Counted from the stretch's first letter, positions 44,301 to 52,290 are shown. The stretch is DNA of 64,000 nt from SIG598 sp045580875 (GCA_045580875.1 JAZNOP010000051.1:36641-100640); one strand, 5' to 3'. Notes: generated by a model not told the origin, from the sequence alone. A program made the numbers and translations.

Positions 44301-45062
44301 AACTGCGAGTTCGATTCGGCTAAGGTCATGCGTGATGCTGGTGCAGAGGCTGAGATTTTTGTCATCAACAACCTCTCAGCAGATGGTATTGCACGCTCTG
44401 TCGAAAGCTTTGCTGCAAAGCTTAATGATTCCCAGATGGTATTCATTCCCGGCGGATTCTCCGGCGGTGATGAGCCTGATGGTTCAGGTAAATTCATTAC
44501 AGCATTCTTCCGTAACGCTGCTATCAAAGAGGCTGTTACAGATCTTCTCGAAAACCGTGACGGTCTTATGTGCGGTATCTGCAACGGTTTCCAGGCTCTC
44601 ATAAAGCTCGGTCTTGTACCTTACGGCAGAATTATTGATACTGACGCAGATTGCCCGACCCTTACATTCAATACTATCGGCAGACACCAGTCGAGACTTG
44701 TCCGCACAAGAATTGCATCCAACAAGTCTCCGTGGCTGGCAGCTACCGGAGTCGGTGATATCTATACTGTGCCTATTTCTCACGGCGAAGGTCGTTTCCT
44801 TGCAAGTGAGGAGCTTATCCTTTCTCTTGCTGCTAACGGTCAGATTGCTACTCAGTATGTAGATCTTGATGGTAATCCCACTGATGATATTCGATTCAAC
44901 CCGAATAACTCTGCATTCGCTATTGAGGGCATTACTTCTCCTGACGGACGAGTATTCGGTAAGATGGGACATTCTGAGCGTATCGGCAACGGTCTTTACA
45001 AGAACGTTCTCGGCATTTACGACATGCAGATGTTCCAGTCCGCAGTCAAGTATTTCAAGTAA
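41352..45062 (+). CDS. purL: FGAM synthase, long single-chain form
   Basis: This 1236-residue enzyme converts FGAR to FGAM with glutamine and ATP. The synthetase half has DTYWSDHCRHTTFLT, KNETHNHPTEIEPFGGAAT and GAGGVSVAIGELADG. The C-terminal class I glutaminase is intact: nucleophile in LMCGICNGFQALIKLG and the His-Glu pair in PISHGEGRF. The long form removes the need for PurS and PurQ. It begins only six bases after purD. Its intact glutaminase contrasts with the altered one of PurF. It is the largest gene in the window. Confidence 0.97.
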   Translation: MVYRAYVEKREELANEAKGLLADIRTLLGITSLTDLRLINRYDIENIEKELFESIKGTVLSEPQLDIITDTIDTDGYTVFVVEYLPGQFDQRADSAAQCIQIISQLERPAVRTAKVYMLKGELTADEIAQIKKYVINPVECREATMDTFETLKVDYEIPTEVAVLEGFIELDRDGLAEFVAKQGLAMDIDDIAFCQDYFKSEHRDPTITEIKMIDTYWSDHCRHTTFLTTIDSVKFEDKLLQKAYDEYIAVRKELGRTKPINLMDVATIATRYLKANGKLPKLDESEEINACTVKIKVDVDGEMEDWLLLFKNETHNHPTEIEPFGGAATCIGGAIRDPLSGRSFVYAAMRVTGGADPLKAVKDTLPGKLPQRKIVTTAAAGYSSYGNQIGLATGQVDEIYHDGYAAKHLEIGAVIAAAPAENVRRECPEDGDIVILLGGRTGRDGCGGATGSSKSHNLQSLESCGAEVQKGNAPEERKLQRLFRSKEASLLIKRCNDFGAGGVSVAIGELADGLEIDLNAVPKKYDGLDGTELAISESQERMAVVVAPEDVERFCELALEENLEATVVAVVKAEPRLVMKWNGKDIVNISREFLNSNGAEKHIDITPVAAVNVTKDIAVSFTAGMMDVAQDLNVCSKRGLSERFDSTIGAGTVLMPFGGKNQLTPIQAMVHKVSVEKKHTNTCSVMSWGYNPFVTEQSPYHGAYLAVVESVSKLIAAGASFEDVYLTFQEYFEKPMADGKRWGKPLAALLGAFKAQNELEIASIGGKDSMSGSFENLDVPPTLVSFAVTTDDVNNIISNEFKAAGHNVVLLKPEYDANGLPVTASLKALFNTVTGLIRNGKVCTAYTPTLGGVAEAVMKMCFGNGIGFAFNNEVSLEEIFGYNYGAFILEKTDDSSIELTDGIKAVELGKTTEAAEITYNGETVALDAILKAYEDKLEPVYSCNIATEGKEIPAFTFETSERIAPAVKVAKPRVLIPVFPGTNCEFDSAKVMRDAGAEAEIFVINNLSADGIARSVESFAAKLNDSQMVFIPGGFSGGDEPDGSGKFITAFFRNAAIKEAVTDLLENRDGLMCGICNGFQALIKLGLVPYGRIIDTDADCPTLTFNTIGRHQSRLVRTRIASNKSPWLAATGVGDIYTVPISHGEGRFLASEELILSLAANGQIATQYVDLDGNPTDDIRFNPNNSAFAIEGITSPDGRVFGKMGHSERIGNGLYKNVLGIYDMQMFQSAVKYFK

Positions 45063-45094
45063 ATTACAGCAGTACTTTACGAAGGAGCGATACT

Positions 45095-46768
45095 ATGTAT
45101 AAATCTGATATAGAAATAGCTCAGGAATGTAAAATGCAGCACATTGCTGAGATTGCAAAAACTGCTGGTATTGAGGATAAATACCTTGAGCAGTACGGCA
45201 ATCACAAGGCTAAGATAGATCTCTCTCTGCTCAAAGAGAGTGAGCGCGGCGACGGCAAACTCATTCTTGTTACCGCAATCACTCCCACTCCGGCAGGCGA
45301 AGGCAAGACCACCACAACAATCGGTCTTGCTGATGGTCTGAAGAGAATTGGCAAAAATGTTATGGTCGCTCTGCGTGAGCCGTCACTTGGTCCGGTATTC
45401 GGTGTCAAGGGCGGCGCCGCTGGCGGCGGATATGCTCAGGTTGTTCCGATGGAGGATATCAATCTCCATTTTACCGGTGACTTCCATGCGATCGGCGCAG
45501 CAAACAATCTGCTTGCTGCAATGCTGGACAACCACATCTATCAGGGCAACGCTCTCAATATTGATCCGCGCAGAATCACATGGAAGCGCTGTGTCGACAT
45601 GAATGACCGTCAGCTGCGCTATGTCACCGACGGTCTGGGCGGCAAGGTCAACGGCGTTCCTCGTGAAGACGGATATGATATTACCGTTGCTTCTGAGATT
45701 ATGGCTGTATTCTGCCTTGCAAGTTCCATTACCGACCTCAAGGAGCGTCTTTCCAGAATTATTGTCGGCTATACCTATGATGACAAGCCTGTTACCGCTG
45801 GTGATCTTAAGGCTGTCGGTGCTATGGCCGCCCTGCTTAAGGATGCACTCAAGCCTAATCTTGTTCAGACTCTCGAGGGCACTCCGGCTCTTGTTCATGG
45901 CGGTCCTTTTGCAAATATCGCCCATGGCTGCAACTCTGTTATTGCAACCAGAATGGCAATGAAGCTGGGTGATTACGCTGTTACTGAGGCCGGTTTCGGT
46001 GCTGATCTCGGTGCTGAAAAGTTCCTCGATATCAAGTGCCGTTTCGCAGGACTTACTCCGTCTGCGGTTGTCATTGTTGCGACTGTCAGAGCACTCAAAA
46101 TGCACGGCGGTCTTGCAAAGACAGAGCTGGGCAATGAGGATCTTGCTGCACTCGAAAAGGGTATTCCGAACCTGCTTCGTCATGTTTCGAATATCAAAAA
46201 TGTCTATAATCTCCCGTCGGTTGTTGCTGTAAACCGTTTCCCGACAGATACTGATGCAGAAATCGAGCTTATCATTGCAAAATGCCGTGAGCTGGGTGTA
46301 AATGTTGTTCTGTCTGACGTATGGGCAAAGGGCGGCGAAGGCGGCATCGAGCTGGCTGAAGAGGTAGTACGCCTGTGTGAGGGAGAACATGATGAGTTTA
46401 CATTCTCCTATGATCTCGACTGCACTATTGAAGAGAAAATAGAAGCTGTTGTAAAGCGTGTTTACGGCGGTGATGGAGTCTCCATACTGCCTGCAGCTCA
46501 GAAGCAGATTGCACAGCTGACAGCACTCGGCTTTGACAAATGCCCCATTTGTGTTGCTAAGACTCAGTACAGTTTCTCTGACGATATGACAAAGCTTGGT
46601 GCACCTGAAGGTTTTACCGTTACCGTCAAGAATGTCAAGGTTTCTGCTGGCGCTGGTTTCATCGTCGTGCTTACCGGCGATATCATGACCATGCCTGGTC
46701 TGCCTAAGGTTCCGGCAGCTGAGAAAATTGATGTTGACGAAAGCGGTAAGATTACCGGTCTGTTCTAA
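45095..46768 (+). CDS. fhs: Formate-tetrahydrofolate ligase
   Basis: This 557-residue enzyme makes 10-formyl-THF from formate, THF and ATP. The P-loop block is TPTPAGEGKTTTTIGLADG, followed by LREPSLGPVFGVKGGAAGGG and LNIDPRRITWKR. It is the last gene of the purine operon, 32 bases after purL, and provides the one-carbon donor for PurN and PurH. Placing it under a ZTP riboswitch makes direct sense. GAAGGAGCG precedes the ATG. A strong terminator follows. Confidence 0.97.
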   Translation: MYKSDIEIAQECKMQHIAEIAKTAGIEDKYLEQYGNHKAKIDLSLLKESERGDGKLILVTAITPTPAGEGKTTTTIGLADGLKRIGKNVMVALREPSLGPVFGVKGGAAGGGYAQVVPMEDINLHFTGDFHAIGAANNLLAAMLDNHIYQGNALNIDPRRITWKRCVDMNDRQLRYVTDGLGGKVNGVPREDGYDITVASEIMAVFCLASSITDLKERLSRIIVGYTYDDKPVTAGDLKAVGAMAALLKDALKPNLVQTLEGTPALVHGGPFANIAHGCNSVIATRMAMKLGDYAVTEAGFGADLGAEKFLDIKCRFAGLTPSAVVIVATVRALKMHGGLAKTELGNEDLAALEKGIPNLLRHVSNIKNVYNLPSVVAVNRFPTDTDAEIELIIAKCRELGVNVVLSDVWAKGGEGGIELAEEVVRLCEGEHDEFTFSYDLDCTIEEKIEAVVKRVYGGDGVSILPAAQKQIAQLTALGFDKCPICVAKTQYSFSDDMTKLGAPEGFTVTVKNVKVSAGAGFIVVLTGDIMTMPGLPKVPAAEKIDVDESGKITGLF

Positions 46769-46776
46769 AAATTTAA

Positions 46777-46817
46777 CAGATGCCGCAGCTGTTTTTTGCT
46801 GCGGCATCTGTTGTTTA
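46777..46817 (+). terminator. Terminator of the purine operon
   Basis: CAGATGCCGCAGC, an eight-base T-rich loop, GCTGCGGCATCTG, then TTGTTT. Confidence 0.9.
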
Positions 46818-46865
46818 TAACGGGAAATAAATGAAAAATAAAGCGCTATAAAATGAAAAAAGATA

Positions 46866-46894
46866 TTGACAAAAGGTGTCAGTTGTAATATAAT
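46866..46894 (+). promoter_or_regulatory. Consensus promoter of the tRNA pair
   Basis: TTGACA, 17-bp spacer, TATAAT: a perfect sigma-A consensus, fitting stable RNA expression. Confidence 0.93.
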
Positions 46895-46932
46895 CAAATA
46901 GCTGTCCGGAATGATTACTTCGGATCCTGCAC

Positions 46933-47009
46933 GGGCCATTAGCTCAGTTGGTTAGAGCTCCCGGCTCATAACCGGTCGGTCCGGGGTTCGAGTCCCTGAT
47001 GGCCCACCA
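46933..47009 (+). tRNA. tRNA with CAT anticodon (Met or Ile2)
   Basis: This 77-base cloverleaf has encoded CCA. The acceptor GGGCCAT pairs with ATGGCCC. The anticodon loop is CTCATAA. The T arm has TTCGAGT. The first anticodon-stem pair is C-U, a mismatch; the other four pair. CAT can mean elongator Met or, after lysidine modification, Ile for AUA. It lacks the unpaired first acceptor base of initiator tRNA. I cannot choose between Met and Ile2 by eye. Confidence 0.93.
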
Positions 47010-47013
47010 ATAT

Positions 47014-47089
47014 AGGGGCATAGCTCAGTTGGTAGAGCAGCGGTCTCCAAAACCGCGTGCCGAGCGTTCGAGTCGTTCTGCCCCTGCCA
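47014..47089 (+). tRNA. tRNA-Trp (CCA)
   Basis: This 76-base cloverleaf has acceptor AGGGGCA with TGCCCCT, anticodon stem GCGGT/ACCGC and loop CTCCAAA giving anticodon CCA. The 3' CCA is encoded. It lies four bases after the previous tRNA in one transcript. This is the tRNA that the T-box of trpB should sense. Confidence 0.96.
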
Positions 47090-47128
47090 TAAACCGCTTC
47101 GTCAACAGATGAGGCGGTTTATTTTTTG
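47089..47128 (+). terminator. Terminator of the tRNA pair
   Basis: ATAAACCGC and GCGGTTTAT arms, followed by TTTTTTG. Confidence 0.88.
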
Positions 47129-47169
47129 TCATGAAATCTATATGTAATATCAGTTAAGGGGAGAGGAAT

Positions 47170-47712
47170 TTGCGAGGCGGTCGAAATAAGATTTATCTGA
47201 TGACAAAAATCGCAATATGTACAGCATTGATATGTGTATCGTCATATATCGTGATACCGCTTCCGTTTACTCCAGTTGTATTAAGTATGCATACAGCGGC
47301 AGTAAATCTGACAGGCTTAATTCTGAAACCACGTAATGCGATGCTGACAGTACTGTTATATCTGATGCTTGGACTGATTGGAGTTCCGGTTTTCGCAGGA
47401 GGGACAGCAGGTCCGGCAAAACTGTTCGGACCTACTGGAGGTTACTATTTCGGGTTTCTTGCAGCTGTTGCGGTTATAAGTCTTATAAATGGTGAAAATG
47501 AACGATTTGGACGCGGAATGATTGCTTCAATAGCAGGGATACCTGTACAGCATCTTTTTGCAGTTGTATTTATGTGTTTATGGGGAGATACAAATGTGTC
47601 AGATGCATTTTTACTGGTATCGCTGCCTTTTTTGCCGGGAGATATTCTGAAGTGCATCATTGCTTCTTCGGCAGCATCAAGACTGAAGAAGACGGAGCAT
47701 AAAATAGTGTAG
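47170..47712 (+). CDS. bioY: Biotin ECF transporter substrate-binding subunit BioY
   Basis: This 180-residue membrane protein has about six helices. It carries PLPFTPVVLSMHTAAVNLTG and GPTGGYYFGFLAAV, both BioY family blocks that shape the biotin site. It needs a shared ECF module not present here. I take the TTG start after GGGGAGAGG; an ATG ten codons later is possible. It is monocistronic. No biotin-repressor (BirA) operator or riboswitch is seen upstream. Confidence 0.93.
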   Translation: MRGGRNKIYLMTKIAICTALICVSSYIVIPLPFTPVVLSMHTAAVNLTGLILKPRNAMLTVLLYLMLGLIGVPVFAGGTAGPAKLFGPTGGYYFGFLAAVAVISLINGENERFGRGMIASIAGIPVQHLFAVVFMCLWGDTNVSDAFLLVSLPFLPGDILKCIIASSAASRLKKTEHKIV

Positions 47713-47757
47713 TTTATTGTACTTCTGGAAAATTGTATTCATGGAATAATAAATATG

Positions 47758-47800
47758 AAAAGAACGTCAGAGTAAGATGTACTCTGACGTTCTTTGTATT
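47758..47800. terminator. Bidirectional terminator between bioY and the GH13 gene
   Basis: AAGAACGTCAGAGTA pairs with TACTCTGACGTTCTT around a short loop; T-rich sequence flanks it on the plus side (TTTGTATTTT) and A/T-rich sequence on the other. Confidence 0.85.
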
Positions 47801-47809
47801 TTCAGAAGT

Positions 47810-49459
47810 TTATTCCCAAAGATAAACTCTTGATTCGTAAGGTTTCATAACCTTACGATCAATTTCATTATGGCTCTGAAGGATAAGCTTTGCTTTCTTA
47901 ATGTTGAATCCTGCAGGAATCTTGATTTTTGTTTCTTTGTCAGAATACGAACAGATAACAAGAATTTTCTGTTTTTCTGATTTAAGGCTGTAAACGTATA
48001 ACTTTGAGCTGGAATGGAAGTGCTCGCGGTATATGCCGTGACGTACAGCGTGAAGTGACTTACGCAATGAAATTGCTTTGCGGTAGAAATTAAGCAGGGA
48101 GTCAGGATCATTTTCCTGTGAGGCAGCGTTTATTTCCGTATAATTTTCATTGACATAGAACCACGGAGTACCGGTTGTAAAGCCTGCGTTTGGGCTGTCA
48201 TCCCACTGCACGGGGGTGCGTGATGAATCGCGTGAGCTTCGCCACATCTTACGGAGGCGCTCGTCAGGGGATTTCTTAAGATTACTGTGTTCGTAAGTGT
48301 ATCTGGTCTGTACATCCTCGTACATATCAGCAGATTCAGGACGCCAGTTAAGCATACCGATTTCCTGTCCCTGATAGAGAAATGGTGTACCCTTCTGGAA
48401 TAGATACGAAACCGCAAGCGTTTTTCCGCTTTCAACACGGAATTTTTCACTTCCATAGCGTGAAATTATACGCGGGTGGTCGTGATTCTCTATGTAAAGC
48501 ATATTCCATGATCTGCCTTCAAGTTTGTACTGCCAGTTGGAAAATGCTCTTTTCATTTTGCGCAGAGAAAATTTAGTCGGGAGATAGTCGGTGAAGAGAC
48601 AGTCAGCGGTCTGACACTGGAACTGTATCATCATATCTATCTGACCTTTTTCCTCATCGATGTATTTGAGTGCCTGCTTTGGCCATACAAGCGGCGCCTC
48701 TGCAAGAGTAAAGCAATCGTAATGATCAAGTACATCTCGCTTGAATTCTGCCAGATATTCATGAATATGCGGTCCATGATTATATTTTGGCATACCCTTG
48801 TAAATCGGGAAGAGGTGGTCATCGGGCAGACCTTCAGCCTTGGAAATATAGGTGATAACATCTTCACGGAAACCGTCAACACCCATATCAAGCCAGAAGC
48901 GGAGAATCTTCTTTACTTCTTCACGCACAAGAGGATTATCCATGTTGAGATCCGGCTGCTTTACAGCGAAAAGATGCAGATAGTATTCGCCGCGCACCTC
49001 GTCCCAGGTCCATGCTTTACCCTCGAAATTACTGTCCCAGTTATTCGGTAGTTTTCCGTTCGGTTTGGCAGGACGCCATATATAATAGTCTGTATAAGGC
49101 TCTATACGCTGACGGCTTTTCTGAAACCACTCGTGCTCATCACTGGTATGATTTACAACGAGATCCATCAGCAGCTTCATTCCGCGCTCATGTACGCCGT
49201 CAAGAACCTTACGGAAAGCTTCCATGCCGCCGAATTCAGGAGCGATATCCATATAATCAGCAATGTCATATCCGCAGTCAGCACCGGGGGAAGGGTATAT
49301 AGGAGAAAACCATATACCGTCGCAGCCTAGAGATTTTATGTAGTCAAGTTTTTCGAGTACACCCCACAGATCGCCCATGCCGTCTCCGTCTCCGTCCTTG
49401 AAGCTTCTGGGCCATATCTGATAAAATACCATATCTTTGTACCAGCGTTTTCGTTCCAT
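47810..49459 (-). CDS. GH13 alpha-glucosidase (oligo-1,6-glucosidase type)
   Basis: This 549-residue cytosolic enzyme lacks a signal peptide and starts MERKRWYKDMVFYQIWPRSF. The (beta/alpha)8 barrel shows DLVVNHTSDEHEWF, the nucleophile aspartate in DMGVDGFREDVI, the acid/base glutamate in CFTLAEAPLVW, and the third acid in IENHDHPRIISRYG. SSRTPVQWDDSPNAGFT is a typical oligo-1,6-glucosidase/alpha-glucosidase block. The TLAEAPLVW segment departs from the more usual TVGEM form. Likely substrates are short maltose or isomaltose oligomers. AAAGGAG precedes ATG 49459. No transporter or regulator adjoins it. Confidence 0.92.
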   Translation of the reverse strand: MERKRWYKDMVFYQIWPRSFKDGDGDGMGDLWGVLEKLDYIKSLGCDGIWFSPIYPSPGADCGYDIADYMDIAPEFGGMEAFRKVLDGVHERGMKLLMDLVVNHTSDEHEWFQKSRQRIEPYTDYYIWRPAKPNGKLPNNWDSNFEGKAWTWDEVRGEYYLHLFAVKQPDLNMDNPLVREEVKKILRFWLDMGVDGFREDVITYISKAEGLPDDHLFPIYKGMPKYNHGPHIHEYLAEFKRDVLDHYDCFTLAEAPLVWPKQALKYIDEEKGQIDMMIQFQCQTADCLFTDYLPTKFSLRKMKRAFSNWQYKLEGRSWNMLYIENHDHPRIISRYGSEKFRVESGKTLAVSYLFQKGTPFLYQGQEIGMLNWRPESADMYEDVQTRYTYEHSNLKKSPDERLRKMWRSSRDSSRTPVQWDDSPNAGFTTGTPWFYVNENYTEINAASQENDPDSLLNFYRKAISLRKSLHAVRHGIYREHFHSSSKLYVYSLKSEKQKILVICSYSDKETKIKIPAGFNIKKAKLILQSHNEIDRKVMKPYESRVYLWE

Positions 49460-49629
49460 AGTAATACTCCTTTGAAGCAAGATTTTACGTACATACAAAA
49501 TCGCGGAATTCAATTGATATCATTATAGCAATTGTGCTGTGATTTGTCCATAGTCAGAGAGCAATAAATGGTAATAGTGCTAAGTGCAGATGAAATAAAA
49601 AGAGTACAGAAGCGAAGTCTGTACTCTTT

Positions 49630-50148
49630 TTATGTTATGAATTTTCTGTCATACAATGACGTGTCGATATCAAAAGGATATCCTCTCTTTTTCATCTGCG
49701 ATGTTTTAAGAAGAACAAGATTGACGTCTGTTTCCAGTTCTGAAGCCATTTGAAAGGCATCAAAACCAGAATCGCGCAAAGAGAGTATATCGTTGTCAGA
49801 GAGAAGAAGTTCGGCAGCAAAAATATTTGCTTCAAATTCAGGCTTGGTGGTCATATCGAGCAGCAGCGTCTCCTGAATGGCACCAAGTGCAGCAAGATTC
49901 CTGTGCAACCGGTCGTGACCGAGCTCATGCGCGCAGATAATCCGCTGTATATGATCAGAAAGGTTTGAATTGATAACTATAAAGGGATTACGCAATATGT
50001 ACAGATACATACCGTTCAGTTTGCAAAGCTTATCTGATCTCATTATTTCCACGCCGAGACAATCGGCAATATCAAACGGATCACGCGTGCCGTAACGATG
50101 TACAAGACGCTCTGCAATGACGTGAACTGTCTCGCTCAAGGCATACAC
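49630..50148 (-). CDS. immA: ImmA/IrrE family metallopeptidase
   Basis: This 172-residue zinc protease has the motif CAHELGHDRLH (His74, Glu75, His78); the third ligand is probably Glu in KPEFEANIFAAELL. The layout matches the minimal ImmA/COG2856 type without the extra C-terminal domains of Deinococcus IrrE. Such proteases cut a paired XRE repressor to derepress target genes. The XRE gene lies directly upstream (49 bases) in the same transcript, and the opposite strand carries dinB. GGAGGTGTA precedes the ATG. I infer that it inactivates the adjacent XRE protein. Confidence 0.92.
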   Translation of the reverse strand: MYALSETVHVIAERLVHRYGTRDPFDIADCLGVEIMRSDKLCKLNGMYLYILRNPFIVINSNLSDHIQRIICAHELGHDRLHRNLAALGAIQETLLLDMTTKPEFEANIFAAELLLSDNDILSLRDSGFDAFQMASELETDVNLVLLKTSQMKKRGYPFDIDTSLYDRKFIT

Positions 50149-50197
50149 CTCCTGGTTGCAAACAGTGCAATTGCTTTATAAGACAGCACTATAGTAG

Positions 50198-50608
50198 TCA
50201 TTCCTGTTCAGTATGCTTGTTAGAAGCAAAGCGTTTATTCTTTTCTCTGGAACGCCAGTATGCCTCCATCACTATGTGCATAGCTTCCTCTTTATCATCG
50301 CTGCTTAATTCACCGCCCGCAAAAAGAGCGCACATATTATCAATAACTTCCTGAGCACTCTGACGTGCGCGTGAGCCGCCTGCAATGCCTGCGGCAGAAA
50401 CAAACCGATCTCTGTCGTTATATAGCTCATCTGTTGTTATGCCAAAAACATCAGCTATTGATTTAATGGTTTCAGGACGGGAAGGATACGACTTGCCCTG
50501 CTCATAATAAATAAGAGAGCGTCGGGAAACGCCGATTTTGTCGGCAAGCTCTTCCTGTGACATACCGGATTTTCTCCGTAATTCTCTGAGTTTTTCACTG
50601 AAGCTCAT
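50198..50608 (-). CDS. XRE-family HTH repressor paired with ImmA
   Basis: This 136-residue regulator has an N-terminal helix-turn-helix (about residues 5-60: KLRELRRKSGMSQEELADKI, then SRRSLIYYEQGKSYP). A C-terminal helical region of about 65 residues likely mediates dimerisation and carries the protease-sensitive site. AGGAG upstream of ATG 50608 supports this start rather than a longer frame. The gene is first in an XRE-ImmA operon divergent from dinB. Several GTGCA-containing repeats lie between them, one over the dinB -10 box, making this protein the obvious candidate repressor. Confidence 0.9.
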   Translation of the reverse strand: MSFSEKLRELRRKSGMSQEELADKIGVSRRSLIYYEQGKSYPSRPETIKSIADVFGITTDELYNDRDRFVSAAGIAGGSRARQSAQEVIDNMCALFAGGELSSDDKEEAMHIVMEAYWRSREKNKRFASNKHTEQE

Positions 50609-50644
50609 AACAGGATGACTCCTCTCATAACATAAAAGTGTAAT

Positions 50645-50712
50645 ATTTTGCACATTTTGCACTTGACGAACGGCAAAACTGCACATATAATTATAAGTGC
50701 AGCATCTTGCAC
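50645..50712. promoter_or_regulatory. Operator cluster between the XRE repressor and dinB
   Basis: Two adjacent direct copies of ATTTTGCAC (50645-50662) are followed by a 24-bp near-perfect dyad (CTGCAC, ATATAATTATAA, GTGCAG; 50679-50702, 22 of 24 positions symmetric) and a third ATCTTGCAC (50704-50712). All share the half-site TTGCAC/GTGCA. The dyad covers the dinB -10 box. Confidence 0.7.
50663..50691 (+). promoter_or_regulatory. Promoter of dinB
   Basis: TTGACG, 17-bp spacer, TATAAT. The -10 lies inside the 24-bp dyad, so a bound repressor would block RNA polymerase. Confidence 0.85.
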
Positions 50713-50778
50713 TTATATTTTAGCTGCTATTTCACATTTTGTCAACATTATTTTAAGAAGTCAAAAGCAGGAGGGCAT

Positions 50779-51984
50779 ATGGAGCGGGTAATTCTGCATT
50801 CGGACTGCAATTCATTTTATGCCAGCGTAGAGTGTTTTCTGAACCCTGAATTGAGAAATATTCCGGTTTCGGTAGGCGGAAGTAGCGAAAGGCGGCATGG
50901 TGTAATACTTGCCAGCAACCAGCATGCAAAAAAATACGGCGTAAAAACCGGTGAACCGCTGTGGAAGGCACGTCAGAAGTGTCCTGCACTGACAATAGTT
51001 GAGCCGCATCATGACATATATTGCGAATATTCAAGAATGGCACGTGAGATATATCTTGAGTATTCGGACCATGTTGAGCCGTTTGGACCGGACGAAGCAT
51101 GGATAGATGTAACTGAGAGTGCGGGCTCACATCATAACGGAGTAAAGATTGCAGAGGAGATAAATCAAAGAATTAAAAAGGAGCTTGGCATAACAGTATC
51201 GGTTGGTGTAAGCTGGAACAAAATATTTGCAAAGCTCGGAAGTGATTATAAAAAGCCGGATGCAATTACTGCAATAAGCCGTGAAAATTTTCGAGATATT
51301 GTGTGGCCGCTTCCGGTCGGAGCACTGCTGTTCGTAGGCGGAGCAACGAAGCGGTCACTTGAAAGGGTAGGGATAAGAACGATCGGCGATATTGCAAATA
51401 CACAGCTGTCTTATTTGAAAGAGACATTTGGAAAATATGGAGAAAGCCTGTATTACAGCGCAAATGGACTTGATGATGCCCCTGTGCATTATTACGGCTA
51501 TGAAGCAGAAGTGAAATCTGTGAGCAATTCTGCTACCACTATACGTGATATTGTTGATGAGAGAGATGCATCGGTTGTTTTCTGTATGCTTGCGGAAAAG
51601 GTTGCAAGGCGCATGAGAGAACAGCACCTTAAGGGACAGATAATTACGATAAGTATGCGAGATATATTGCTGAATACAGTCACAAGGCAGAAACAGCTTG
51701 ATCATTATACAGGGTGTGCAAGAGAAATCTCAGCTAACGCACTTGAACTGCTGCACAATAATTATCGATGGAAAATTCCGCTGCGCAGTTTAGGTATATG
51801 TGTAAGTGATCTGGCGTCAGATGATGTAGCTCCGCAGATGTCATTGTTTGGCAGTGAGGTAGTAAATGAAAAGCGTGAACAGCTTGAATCAGCTGCCGAT
51901 GATGTCAAAAGGCGGTTTGGCAAGCTGGCGATTTATCCGGCGAGACTTCTGTCGGACAAAGTTTTGTCAGGAATGGCGGAATAG
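50779..51984 (+). CDS. dinB: DNA polymerase IV (Y family)
   Basis: This 401-residue translesion polymerase has its catalytic acids in HSDCNSFYASVE (Asp9) and PDEAWIDVT (Asp105, Glu106). The steric-gate aromatic lies in SFYASVE. A little-finger domain follows, and the C terminus carries PQMSLFG, a clamp-binding motif, at about residue 355. The start follows CAGGAGGG with short spacing. A frame extension back to 50707 begins inside the operator region and is rejected. A 78-residue gene follows after 19 bases. Its divergence from the XRE-ImmA operon suggests damage-linked induction without LexA. Confidence 0.95.
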   Translation: MERVILHSDCNSFYASVECFLNPELRNIPVSVGGSSERRHGVILASNQHAKKYGVKTGEPLWKARQKCPALTIVEPHHDIYCEYSRMAREIYLEYSDHVEPFGPDEAWIDVTESAGSHHNGVKIAEEINQRIKKELGITVSVGVSWNKIFAKLGSDYKKPDAITAISRENFRDIVWPLPVGALLFVGGATKRSLERVGIRTIGDIANTQLSYLKETFGKYGESLYYSANGLDDAPVHYYGYEAEVKSVSNSATTIRDIVDERDASVVFCMLAEKVARRMREQHLKGQIITISMRDILLNTVTRQKQLDHYTGCAREISANALELLHNNYRWKIPLRSLGICVSDLASDDVAPQMSLFGSEVVNEKREQLESAADDVKRRFGKLAIYPARLLSDKVLSGMAE

Positions 51985-52003
51985 GGAAGGAGCGTACGGT
52001 GTA

Positions 52004-52240
52004 ATGAAGAAATATGTAAAAGTGATTGCAGTATTTCATACTGACGGCAGCATAACGCCCAGAGTTATATTAAGTGATGACGGCGCACATATGGAAATCA
52101 ATAACATAAGTGATATACGCAGAGCGGCATCAATATCGGCAGGCGGCTATGGTGTGCGTTATACCTGTGTATGCGGCGGAAGACCTCTTCAGATATATCT
52201 TGAGGGCAGCAGATGGTTTGTTGAAAACGGAATGCCGTAA
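52004..52240 (+). CDS. 78-residue conserved hypothetical protein downstream of dinB
   Basis: This small protein starts MKKYVKVIAVFHTDGSITPR and ends with GRPLQIYLEGSRWFVENGMP. It looks like a short beta-rich domain with a central RYTCVCGGRP turn. There is no signal peptide. AAGGAGCG precedes the ATG. It shares the dinB transcript and ends at a terminator. It is not a YolD-type protein, the usual small neighbour of Y-family polymerases in Bacillus. It may be an accessory factor of the polymerase; the function is unknown. Confidence 0.8.
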   Translation: MKKYVKVIAVFHTDGSITPRVILSDDGAHMEINNISDIRRAASISAGGYGVRYTCVCGGRPLQIYLEGSRWFVENGMP

Positions 52241-52252
52241 AGGTACGGACAT

Positions 52253-52290
52253 AAAAAAAGCACCTGCCGTTTTCAGACGGGTGCTTTTTT
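52253..52290 (+). terminator. Terminator of the dinB operon
   Basis: AAAAAAGCACC and GGGTGCTTTTTT arms with an inner CCGT/ACGG helix. Confidence 0.9.

Noticed and set aside
45383..46939. Long open frame antisense to fhs (about 518 codons)
   Set aside because: Shadow of fhs; its composition is unlike a protein, and it runs through the terminator and promoter of the neighbours.
50640..50778. LexA box controlling dinB
   Set aside because: No GAAC-N4-GTTC type site found; the visible dyad has TTGCAC half-sites instead.
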